Below, piece by piece: positions 42,151 to 50,592 of a stretch of DNA of 64,000 bases; within the stretch, counting starts at the first letter, position 1; every line of letters starts with the position of its first letter. The position numbers and the translations under genes are program-made. Origin of the DNA: Bacillota bacterium (GTDB taxonomy: Bacteria; Bacillota; Clostridia; TANB77; CAG-465); the NCBI GenBank assembly GCA_023410645.1, contig JAEYPQ010000030.1, forward strand, positions 69,490 through 133,489, written 5' to 3'. The notes beneath the pieces were generated by a model. The model saw only the letters and a list, made by a program, of their open reading frames with translations. It was not told the DNA's origin and searched no databases.

Positions 42151-42174
42151 ACTTCAAATAGAGGAGTGGAAGTT

Positions 42175-44964
42175 ATGGAAAATGAAGAAAAAAAAGATTA
42201 TTCAAAAACATTGAATTTACCCCAAACAGATTTCCAAATGAGAGGAAATTTACCAGCTAAAGAGCCTGAAATCCTTGAAAATATGTTAAATAATAAAGTA
42301 TATTATCTAGGACTTGAAAAAAATAAAAATACTGGAAAGAGATTTGTATTACACGATGGTCCACCATATGCTAATGGGGATATTCATACTGGTCATGCTT
42401 TAGATAAAATATTAAAAGATATAATTATTAGATATAAAACAATGAATGGTTACTATGCACCATATGTTCCTGGTTGGGATACTCATGGATTACCAATAGA
42501 GAAAAAAGTACAACAAGATCTAAAAATCACAAAAGATGATGTTGGCGTAGCTAAATTTAGAGAAGTATGTAAAGACTATGCTTTAAATGCAGTTGAAAAG
42601 ACAGCAAAACAATTTGAAAGATTAGGTGGTCTTGGAGATTATAGAGATAAATCAAAGAGATATCTAACTTTAAATAAAGATTTTGAGTCTAAACAAATTG
42701 GAGTATTCTGGGATATGTTCAAAGGTGGACATATTTATAGAGATCTAAAGCCAGTTTACTGGTGTAGTGATTGTGAAACTGCACTTGCAGAAGCTGAAAT
42801 TGAGTATTCTGATGATGTTACTACATCAATATATGTTAAATTTAGAGTACAAGATGACAAAGGTTTATTTGGTAAATATGGTGATTTAAAAGATACATAT
42901 ATTGTAATCTGGACTACTACACCTTGGACACTTCCTGGAAATCAAGCTATTACTCTAAATCCTGAATATACTTATGCAATGGTTGAAGCTAAAAAAGATG
43001 ATAATACTGAAAGATATATTCTTGCTAAGGAACTTGTTGAAAAAGTTATGGAAATAGGTGGAATAGAAGAATATAAAATTATTGCTGAATTTAAAGGTAG
43101 TGAACTTGAAGACGTTATATGTTTAAATCCTGTAATTGAAAACAAAACATCAAGAGTAATACTTGGTTCTGATAGAGATTTATTAGTAACATTAGATGCT
43201 GGTACTGGATGTGTACATACTGCTCCAGGACATGGACATGAAGACTATTTAGCTTGTAAAAGATATAAAAATATTGAAATAATAGTTCCTGTTGATTCAC
43301 ATGGTAAAATGACAGAACTTGCTGGAAGATTTGCTGGAATGTATTATACAAAAGCAAATAGTGCTATTATAGAATTTTTAACTGAATCAAAAGATTTATT
43401 TGCAGCTAAGAAATTAGAGCATCCATATCCACATTGTTGGAGATGTAAAAAGCCAGTTATATATAGAGCAACTACACAGTGGTTTGCTTCAATTGATGGT
43501 TTTAGACAAAAGGCTTTAGAAGAGATAAAAAATGTAAAATGGTACCCTGATTGGGGTGTTGATAGAATGACTAATATGATAAAAGATAGAACAGATTGGT
43601 GTATATCAAGACAAAGAAGTTGGGGAGTACCTATTCCAATATTTTATTGTAAAGATTGTGGAAAAGAATATATAAATGAAGAAACAATAAAAAAAGTAAG
43701 AGAAAAATTTGAAGAGAGTGGTTCAAATAGTTGGTTTGAATTGACACCTGAAGAAATAATAGGAAATTCATTTAAATGTGAGTGTGGATGTACGGAATTA
43801 GTTAAAGAAACAGATATTATGGATGTTTGGTTTGATTCTGGTTCGTCACATGAAGCAGTACTTAATTCAAATTATGGATTGCCAGAAGGACCTGCTGAAA
43901 TGTACATGGAAGGAAATGACCAATATAGAGGTTGGTTCCAATCATCACTTTTAACTTCAGTTGCAACTAAAGGTTATGCTCCATACAAAGAAGTAGTTAC
44001 ACATGGTATGGTTGTTGATGGTGAAGGAAAGAAAATGTCTAAATCTCTTGGTAATGGTATAGCACCGCTTGACATAGTTGATGAATTTGGTGCAGATATA
44101 TTAAGACTTTGGGCAACATCATCTGATTATCATAGTGAAATAAGATTATCTAAAGATATATTAAAGCAGGTATCTGAGGTATATAAAAAGATAAGAAATA
44201 CAATTAGATTTTTACTTGGTAATACTTATGATTTTAATCCAAAATCAGATTATGTTGAATACAAGGATAGAGATGAATTAGACAAATATATGATGTATAA
44301 GTTAAATAGATTAGTATCATATATTAACGATGCATATAACACGTATGAATATCATTTAGTATATAACGAACTACATAGATTCTGTACAGCAGAACTAAGT
44401 AGTAAATACTTAGATGTTATAAAAGATAGACTATATACATTTAGAAAAGATCATCCATTAAGACGTAGTAGTCAATCTACAATGCAAGACATACTTGAGA
44501 ACATAACAAGACTTATATCTCCAATACTTGTATTTACTTCAGAAGAGATATATACATTCATAAATACAGTAGAAGATAAAAAGTTAAGTATTTTACTTGA
44601 AGAATTTCCTGAGGAAACTGATGAATATGAAAACGATGAATTAGTTGCAAAATGGGATAAAATATTCAGTGTAAAAGAATCATTTGCAAAAGACGTGGAA
44701 AATGCAAGAGCAGAAAAACAAATAGGAAGTGCACTAGATAGCAAAATAACAATTTATGCTAATGGTGAAGAATATGAATTCATAAATGAAAATAAAGAAA
44801 GTATTGCTCTTGTTGCTATAATATCTGAACTTAAAGTTGAAAAAGCTGATGAATACAAGGTAGTTGTAGAAAAATCTACAGGAGCTAAATGCCCAAGATG
44901 TTGGACTTATTCAAATGATATTGATCGTGATGGAATTTGTAAAAAATGCAGAGATAATATGTAA
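42175..44964 (+). CDS. ileS: isoleucine--tRNA ligase
   Basis: Large class I synthetase charging tRNA-Ile, with an editing domain against valine. HIGH motif: GPPYANGDIHTGHALDKIL. KMSKS motif: DGEGKKMSKSLGNGI. Editing domain: VIWTTTPWTLPGNQAI and GTGCVHTAPGHGHEDY. C-terminal zinc site: CPRCWTYSNDIDRDGICKKC. Length 929 is typical. GAGGAG 8 nt upstream supports ATG 42175 over the GTG at 42166. No T-box leader is present; instead there are two tandem promoters. Confidence 0.97.
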   Translation: MENEEKKDYSKTLNLPQTDFQMRGNLPAKEPEILENMLNNKVYYLGLEKNKNTGKRFVLHDGPPYANGDIHTGHALDKILKDIIIRYKTMNGYYAPYVPGWDTHGLPIEKKVQQDLKITKDDVGVAKFREVCKDYALNAVEKTAKQFERLGGLGDYRDKSKRYLTLNKDFESKQIGVFWDMFKGGHIYRDLKPVYWCSDCETALAEAEIEYSDDVTTSIYVKFRVQDDKGLFGKYGDLKDTYIVIWTTTPWTLPGNQAITLNPEYTYAMVEAKKDDNTERYILAKELVEKVMEIGGIEEYKIIAEFKGSELEDVICLNPVIENKTSRVILGSDRDLLVTLDAGTGCVHTAPGHGHEDYLACKRYKNIEIIVPVDSHGKMTELAGRFAGMYYTKANSAIIEFLTESKDLFAAKKLEHPYPHCWRCKKPVIYRATTQWFASIDGFRQKALEEIKNVKWYPDWGVDRMTNMIKDRTDWCISRQRSWGVPIPIFYCKDCGKEYINEETIKKVREKFEESGSNSWFELTPEEIIGNSFKCECGCTELVKETDIMDVWFDSGSSHEAVLNSNYGLPEGPAEMYMEGNDQYRGWFQSSLLTSVATKGYAPYKEVVTHGMVVDGEGKKMSKSLGNGIAPLDIVDEFGADILRLWATSSDYHSEIRLSKDILKQVSEVYKKIRNTIRFLLGNTYDFNPKSDYVEYKDRDELDKYMMYKLNRLVSYINDAYNTYEYHLVYNELHRFCTAELSSKYLDVIKDRLYTFRKDHPLRRSSQSTMQDILENITRLISPILVFTSEEIYTFINTVEDKKLSILLEEFPEETDEYENDELVAKWDKIFSVKESFAKDVENARAEKQIGSALDSKITIYANGEEYEFINENKESIALVAIISELKVEKADEYKVVVEKSTGAKCPRCWTYSNDIDRDGICKKCRDNM

Positions 44965-44969
44965 ATAAA

Positions 44970-45000
44970 AAATAGCAAGATTTTGTCTTGCTATTTTTTT
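44970..45000. terminator. terminator between ileS and cysK
   Basis: AAATAGCAAGA / TCTTGCTATTT stem with T run on the plus strand and A run giving T on the minus strand; can serve both genes. Confidence 0.85.
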
Positions 45001-45005
45001 ATATT

Positions 45006-45938
45006 TTATTCAGAAAATAGTGGAGTAGATAAATATCTCTCACCTGTATCTGGTAATATAACAACAATATTTTTATTTGTATTTTCTGGTCGTTTTCCAA
45101 TTTCTGTAGCTGCCCATAAAGCTGCTCCTGATGAAATCCCAGTTATAATTCCCTCTGTACTACAAAGTTTCCTTCCAACGGCAAATGCATCTTCATTTTT
45201 TACAGTTATTATTTCATCATATATTTTTGTGTTAAGTACATCTGGTACAAATCCTGCTCCAATTCCTTGTATTTTATGAGGTCCTGCTCTTCCCTCAGAA
45301 AGCATAGGAGAATCAAATGGTTCAACAGCAATTACTTTTATATTTGGATTTTTAGATTTTAAAAATTCTCCAGCTCCTGTTATAGTACCACCTGTACCAA
45401 TTCCAGAAACGAATATGTCTATATGACCATCTGTATCATTCCAAATCTCTGGACCGGTTGTAGTTCTGTGAATATATGGATTAGCTGGATTTATAAATTG
45501 ACCAGGAATAAATGAATTTTCTATTTCATTTGAAAGTTCTTGTGCACGTGCCACAGCACCTTTCATACCTTTTGCACCTTCTGTTAATACTAATTCTGCG
45601 CCATATGCTTTAAGTAGATTCCTCCTTTCAACGCTCATGGTCTCTGGCATTGTAAGTATTATTCTGTATCCTTTTGAAGCTGCAATGGCTGCGAGTCCGA
45701 TTCCGGTATTTCCACTTGTTGCTTCTATAATAACAGTATTTTTATTAATTAAACCATTTCTTTCGGCATCTTCAATCATTGATTTTGCAATTCTATCTTT
45801 TACGCTACCTGCTGGATTATAATATTCAAGTTTAGCAATAATATTTGCATAACTTCCACTAACTTCCTTGTAATTTGATAATTCAACAAGTGGTGTATTT
45901 CCTATTAGTTCTAACAAATTTTTATAAATTTTTGACAA
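45006..45938 (-). CDS. cysK: cysteine synthase A (O-acetylserine sulfhydrylase)
   Basis: PLP enzyme that makes cysteine from O-acetylserine and sulfide. Motifs are LLELIGNTPLVEL, EYYNPAGSVKDRIAKSMIED with the PLP lysine, EATSGNTGIGLA, IGTGGTITGAGEFLK and GIGAGFVPDVL near the active site. The C-terminus is SSGAALWAATEIGKRP and DTGERYLSTPLF. Start taken as TTG 45938 because GGAGGTGAATTC sits directly before it and it gives the normal 310 residues; an upstream ATG (46043) would add 35 atypical residues. A cysteine desulfurase gene lies 12 kb away. Confidence 0.93.
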   Translation of the reverse strand: MSKIYKNLLELIGNTPLVELSNYKEVSGSYANIIAKLEYYNPAGSVKDRIAKSMIEDAERNGLINKNTVIIEATSGNTGIGLAAIAASKGYRIILTMPETMSVERRNLLKAYGAELVLTEGAKGMKGAVARAQELSNEIENSFIPGQFINPANPYIHRTTTGPEIWNDTDGHIDIFVSGIGTGGTITGAGEFLKSKNPNIKVIAVEPFDSPMLSEGRAGPHKIQGIGAGFVPDVLNTKIYDEIITVKNEDAFAVGRKLCSTEGIITGISSGAALWAATEIGKRPENTNKNIVVILPDTGERYLSTPLFSE

Positions 45939-46088
45939 GAATTCACCTCCAATTATAAAATTATATGAAATAGTTAAATTATTTATTACTAAAGATTCTT
46001 TTGCATTGAAGAACAATGTTGAAAATAAATTGATATCAAGCATTCTTTATGTTATAATATAAATCATATAATGTATTGTTTTGGGGGT

Positions 46089-47705
46089 ATGGAATTGAAA
46101 GTTTTAAAATTTTTGTTAGCTCTTATTATAATGGTTGTTTCTTTTTTTAGTATTAATTATTTTTTATTAATAGGAATTAGGTTTGATAATCCTGCATTTT
46201 GGCTTTTATTGATATCGATTGCTGGAATAGGGACAATTATAATGAGCATAATTGAGTATATATGGAAGAAAAAGTATTTTGGGACCTTAGTATGTGTTTC
46301 TTTTGCTGCAATTGGTCTTATAGTTTTGACTTTTGGGTCTATAGCATCAATGAAAATATTTCATATAAATGGTTATAGAAGTCAGATTGAGATTAATGAA
46401 AATGGACAATTTGAAAAGGATATACCATTAATTAATAGTGATATACCAATTGTTGATGTTGAGACAGCAAGAATTCTTGGTGAGAGAACAATGGGGACTC
46501 TAGAGTCTTATGTTTCTCAATTTAAAATAAATCAAGAGTATAATTTAATAATGTATAATGGAAAACAGTATAGAATATCTCCTTTGGAATATGGAGGATT
46601 TTTTAAATATAATACGAATAAGAAAAATGGAATACCTGGATATATTTTGGTTGATGTTATAACTCAGGAAGCTAAATTTGTAAAGTTGGATAATGGAATG
46701 AAATATTCACAATCGGCTTTCTTTGGAAATAATTTAAATAGATATATAAGGATGAAATATCCAAGTTCAATGTTTGAAAAAATACATTTTGAAATTGATG
46801 AATCTGGTGTACCTTATTACATAGTTCCAATGGGGGAAAATAAAATAATATTTGGTGGTTATATTGTTGAAAATGTACTTATAGTTAATGCAATAACTGG
46901 TGAATGTAATGTATATGATTTAGATAAATTACCTGAATGGGTTGACCATGTATATTCATTAGATTATTTAATGAATAAAATAGATAATAAGTTATCATTA
47001 GTAAATGGTATATTTAATTTTTCTCAAAAAGGTGTAAAGAAAACTTCTTACTCTTATAGTGATGAATATTTTGAAGGATACAATACTATTGTTACAGCTT
47101 CTGGGGAAATTGGATTTTTCACTGGTATAACATCAGCATCATCTGACGAATCTAACTTAGGATTTATTATAGCAAATTGTAAAACTGGTAATGTAACATA
47201 CTATACTTGTCCTGGTGCTGAGGAGGCATCTGCTCAGTCATCCGCACAAGGTCTTGTGCAACAGTACGGGTATACTGCAAGTTATCCTATAATAATTAAT
47301 GTAAATGGAAATGAAACATATTTTATGACACTTAAAGATTCAGGTAGAATAGTAAAAAAATATGCTCTTGTTAATGTCAGAAATTATAGTATTGCCGTTG
47401 AGGCAGATTCTATTGATGAAGTAATAAGTAAATATAATAAAAGATTACAAAATGATCCTAGTTATTCATCAAATAGTGGCAAAGAAAGTGAAAAGACAGA
47501 TATAATATTAGATATTAAAACAGCAATTATTGATGGATATACATATTATTATATTAGTTTTAATAATGATAGTAATATATACATGTCATCAATAACAAAT
47601 TCTAATCTTCAAGTAAAATTAAAAATTGGAGATAAAATAAAGATTAAATATCATGATTCTTCGGAAATTGGTGTAATGACAGTAACAAATATATCAATAC
47701 AATAA
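46089..47705 (+). CDS. conserved membrane protein with large extracytoplasmic domain
   Basis: About 538 residues: three membrane helices in the first 100 residues, then a domain of about 430 residues. It contains INSDIPIVDVETARILGE, ISPLEYGGFFKYNTNK, IPGYILVDVITQEA, YSQSAFFGNNLNRYI, FFTGITSASSDESNLGF and YFMTLKDSGRIVKKYALVNV. This order of motifs matches a widespread but uncharacterised Firmicutes family sometimes labelled cell-shape determining, without proof. The start is uncertain: ATG 46071 lies near the -10 (TATAAT about 46052), ATG 46089 is very close to GGGGG, and TTG 46095 has better spacing. Confidence 0.7.
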   Translation: MELKVLKFLLALIIMVVSFFSINYFLLIGIRFDNPAFWLLLISIAGIGTIIMSIIEYIWKKKYFGTLVCVSFAAIGLIVLTFGSIASMKIFHINGYRSQIEINENGQFEKDIPLINSDIPIVDVETARILGERTMGTLESYVSQFKINQEYNLIMYNGKQYRISPLEYGGFFKYNTNKKNGIPGYILVDVITQEAKFVKLDNGMKYSQSAFFGNNLNRYIRMKYPSSMFEKIHFEIDESGVPYYIVPMGENKIIFGGYIVENVLIVNAITGECNVYDLDKLPEWVDHVYSLDYLMNKIDNKLSLVNGIFNFSQKGVKKTSYSYSDEYFEGYNTIVTASGEIGFFTGITSASSDESNLGFIIANCKTGNVTYYTCPGAEEASAQSSAQGLVQQYGYTASYPIIINVNGNETYFMTLKDSGRIVKKYALVNVRNYSIAVEADSIDEVISKYNKRLQNDPSYSSNSGKESEKTDIILDIKTAIIDGYTYYYISFNNDSNIYMSSITNSNLQVKLKIGDKIKIKYHDSSEIGVMTVTNISIQ

Positions 47706-47724
47706 TATTAAATTATTATTTAAT

Positions 47725-47767
47725 AAAAAATAACCATAATATGAATAAATATTTATGGTTATTTTTT
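47725..47767 (+). terminator. intrinsic terminator
   Basis: AAAAAATAACCATAA / TTATGGTTATTTTTT inverted repeat. Confidence 0.85.
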
Positions 47768-47866
47768 CATGTTATAAATACAAGATTTCTATTGAATAAA
47801 ATTTTATTTTATGCTATCATATAACCAATATTAATAGATATGTGTATAGAGAATTGAGGTGATAAA

Positions 47867-49495
47867 ATGGAAATTAATAGATCTGGTGAAAATTTACCAT
47901 CCGTGATAAAAAAAGAGAAAAATTTAAACTTTTTTAATAAAATGTTAAATAATTACTACAAGAATCGTGATTTAAAGAAGGCCGGGCAAATAATTGCTGT
48001 ATTAGAGAAGAATAAAGAATATGGAACATATTCAATGGCTGCATTTAGGCAGCTTGTTAGTAAAGAGATTGAAAAAAATCCAAATGGTTATATCCATAGT
48101 ATGGATATAAATGATTTATATATAGCAAATAAGCAAAATAAAGATAGAAAGCAAGTAAATAAAGATATAAAATCTTTAATTGATAAAGTAAATGAAATTG
48201 TAAATATTAGTAACCCCCAAAAAGCATATATAGCTAAACTTGGTGATGAAATATATGTTTACCAAAATGGTATAGATGATAAGACTGCCATAGAACAAAA
48301 TGAAAAGTTTAAAGCAATAAATTCTGGTATACTTACACTTAGTAGTGGAATGACTAGTAATCTACAAGGTGGGCTTGAAAGATCTTTAAAAGATGCAGAT
48401 AAAAGCATGTATGAAGATAAGATTGATAGAAAGCATAAAAAGATAGTTGAATTTTGTGGAGAAGATTTAAGTAGAATAATAAATTATACAATTGATGAAC
48501 AACTTAATAAATGTCGTACAGACTTAAAAAAACTTAAGACAAGAACTATGAAAATGAAGTTAATAAATACTTATGATACTGTACTTAATAAAATTGATAT
48601 TGATAAACTTATATCTGAAGTTAATGAAAAAGAGATAGGTGAGGAAAATAAAGAAGATAAGTATCTAACAAGAATAAAAAAGTTTGAGGATGAAGCACGT
48701 AGCAAATATGTAAATATAAGTGATGAAGAGGTTCAAAAGTATGCTTTAGCTAAAATGCTTAGTACAGGAAATTTTAAAGATACTATTAGTAATGAATATT
48801 TTCAAGAATTTGAAAAGGATAAAGTTGAAAAAGAAAAAGATTATGAATTAATTGCCATAGATATCTCAGGATTAAAATATGTTAATGATAAATTTGGACA
48901 TGAAGAAGGCGATAAGCAGATACAAAATGTTATTGATGGATTTCAAAATATTTTAGATGAAAATGGAATAACTAAATTATCTTCGGTTGTTGTAAAAGGA
49001 GCTGGTAATGCTTTTGTTGCAGTAAAAAAATTGGATCATGAAAAAAAGAAAAGTATGATTGAAAGTATAGAGACAATGCAAAATAATGTTGATGAAAAGA
49101 AAAGACTAAGTATTCAATGCGATATTGTAGGAGATGGGGATAAAAGTAAAAAAATAAATAATGGAAAAGATAATTTTGATATACTTTTATCAATAGCTGA
49201 AGAAAATCTTGAAAAGAAAAGTTTAAATGCTAAAATAACAAGTCAAGAGCAAGTTGAAAGACTTATAAAACAAATTTATATTTCCATTTTCAATAATGAT
49301 ATTATACAAGTGGCAATTAGAAATGGAAAATTTTCAAAAGAAGAGATTGAAAGTAAAATAAATAACTCATTTAGAAGTATTGTTAAAAAAGAAAGAGAAG
49401 AATCATCACTAAAATCAGTCGATGAGTTAGATAAGTCTAAAGATATAGCAGATAAACAAAAAAATAAAGAAAGAGATAAAGATAAATTAAAATAG
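47867..49495 (+). CDS. cytoplasmic protein with two degenerate GGDEF domains
   Basis: A 542-residue soluble protein with no membrane segment or sensor domain. First GGDEF-like unit (about residues 45-190): IHSMDINDLYIANKQN, AKLGDEIYV at the GGDEF position, and LSSGMTSNLQGGLERSLKDA followed by DKSMYEDKIDRKHKK, the classical end of such domains. Second unit (about 330-450): IAIDISGLKYVNDKFGHEEG D, a clear GGDEF helix, but VVVKGAGNAFVAV in place of RGGDEF. A helical linker joins them and the C-terminus is charged and coiled. Loss of signature residues makes diguanylate cyclase activity unlikely, so it may bind nucleotide or scaffold. AATTGAGGTG precedes the ATG. Confidence 0.7.
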   Translation: MEINRSGENLPSVIKKEKNLNFFNKMLNNYYKNRDLKKAGQIIAVLEKNKEYGTYSMAAFRQLVSKEIEKNPNGYIHSMDINDLYIANKQNKDRKQVNKDIKSLIDKVNEIVNISNPQKAYIAKLGDEIYVYQNGIDDKTAIEQNEKFKAINSGILTLSSGMTSNLQGGLERSLKDADKSMYEDKIDRKHKKIVEFCGEDLSRIINYTIDEQLNKCRTDLKKLKTRTMKMKLINTYDTVLNKIDIDKLISEVNEKEIGEENKEDKYLTRIKKFEDEARSKYVNISDEEVQKYALAKMLSTGNFKDTISNEYFQEFEKDKVEKEKDYELIAIDISGLKYVNDKFGHEEGDKQIQNVIDGFQNILDENGITKLSSVVVKGAGNAFVAVKKLDHEKKKSMIESIETMQNNVDEKKRLSIQCDIVGDGDKSKKINNGKDNFDILLSIAEENLEKKSLNAKITSQEQVERLIKQIYISIFNNDIIQVAIRNGKFSKEEIESKINNSFRSIVKKEREESSLKSVDELDKSKDIADKQKNKERDKDKLK

Positions 49496-49538
49496 AATGC
49501 CTTAAAATATGAATAATCATATATGAGGCATTCTATTT
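49491..49538. terminator. bidirectional terminator
   Basis: AATAGAATGCCTTA pairs with TGAGGCATTCTATT (49491 and 49524 arms), T-rich on both sides; separates converging genes. Confidence 0.8.
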
Positions 49539-49539
49539 A

Positions 49540-49833
49540 TTATAACTCATCATCATCTCCAAATGAGACGAGTAATTTATTTAATTTTGATAGGGTTTCT
49601 TGTCTATCCACATCATTATCCTTGTAATTTGATAGTATGATATTGATAAACTGTTTTCTTTTTTCTCCATCACTTAGTAAAATATCAATTTTTTTAATAT
49701 TTATTTCTTTGCTACTAACTTCTTTTGCATCTTTTAGTATTTTGTCAATTGAATTAAAGCTCATGTCTTCAAAATTAATTGACTCTAAAAGATCAATAAT
49801 TTCTGAAATGTAATCATTTGGACTATCTCTCAT
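49540..49833 (-). CDS. small acidic protein of unknown function
   Basis: A 97-residue acidic, helical protein (MRDSPNDYISEIIDLLESIN at the start, FGDDDEL at the end). ATG 49833 is chosen because GGGAGGG lies 9 nt upstream; a longer frame to 49896 has no ribosome site and would add an unlikely hydrophobic stretch. No family recognised. It converges on the degenerate GGDEF gene and shares its terminator. The 247 nt between it and the hydrogenase operon contain AT-rich promoter-like sequence only. Confidence 0.55.
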   Translation of the reverse strand: MRDSPNDYISEIIDLLESINFEDMSFNSIDKILKDAKEVSSKEINIKKIDILLSDGEKRKQFINIILSNYKDNDVDRQETLSKLNKLLVSFGDDDEL

Positions 49834-50080
49834 ATAGCAAATCCCTCCCTTAAGTATAAGTATAGTTATTTTGGTAAAATTTCTCAAATCTACCAAATTA
49901 TATCATAAAAGTCATTAATAATCAATATTATAAATTCATTATATACAATAAATAAAAAATATACAATATATGATTTAAAAAATTTGTTAAATATTGACTG
50001 ATTTATCATAAAAACTATTGATAAGAATTTAATAATATTATACAATATAATTGTAATTTTTTGTGTTGGAGGTTATAGAT

Positions 50081-50569
50081 ATGAATCATTGTGAAGGATG
50101 TACTGGTTGTGAGGTCGATGAGAAAATTGTAGGTATAGCAAAGAAATATAAAAAGGTTGAAGGTGGAGTTATAAGTGCTCTTCATGAAGTGCAAGATGAA
50201 TATGGATATATACCAGAGAACGTTCAAAAATATCTATCAAGAGAGTTAAATGTTCCTCTTTCTGAACTATATGGAATTATAACTTTCTATTCTAGGTTTT
50301 CACTTATGCCAAAAGGAAAATACAATATACAAGTTTGTATGGGAACAGCGTGCTATGTTAAGGGTGCAGAATCTGTTTTAAAAGAATTTAAAGAAAAACT
50401 TGGTATAATAGAAGGAAAGACAACAGAAGATGGAAGATTTTCGCTTGAGGCAGTAAGATGTATCGGAGCTTGTGGACTTGCACCAGCTATTGTTGTAAAT
50501 TCTGAAGTATATGGAAAAATGACACCTGAAAAAGTACCAGAGATTATAGAAAAATATAGTATAGATTAA
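50081..50569 (+). CDS. hndA: hydrogenase subunit, NuoE/HndA-like [2Fe-2S] protein
   Basis: A 162-residue thioredoxin-like ferredoxin of the NuoE family, the small subunit of trimeric NAD(P)-linked [FeFe] hydrogenases. The helical N-terminal part has GGVISALHEVQDEYGYIPEN; the cluster ligands are in VCMGTACYVKGA and RCIGACGLAPA (C-x4-C and C-x3-C). GGAGG 8 nt upstream supports ATG 50081; the frame could extend to GTG 50063. First gene of a three-gene operon with close spacing. The N-terminus carries an extra Cys-rich stretch (HCEGCTGCE) not needed for the cluster, which may bind metal. Confidence 0.88.
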   Translation: MNHCEGCTGCEVDEKIVGIAKKYKKVEGGVISALHEVQDEYGYIPENVQKYLSRELNVPLSELYGIITFYSRFSLMPKGKYNIQVCMGTACYVKGAESVLKEFKEKLGIIEGKTTEDGRFSLEAVRCIGACGLAPAIVVNSEVYGKMTPEKVPEIIEKYSID

Positions 50570-50592
50570 ATATTTAATAGGGGGATATCTAT

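Noticed and set aside
42040..42174. T-box leader for ileS
   Set aside because: The interval is too short and is filled by two promoters; no specifier loop or AGGGUGGNACCGCG-like T-box sequence is present.
44983..45279. Plus-strand frame of 98 codons overlapping the end of cysK
   Set aside because: Fully antisense to cysK and overlapping a terminator; Ser/Phe/Pro-rich shadow composition.
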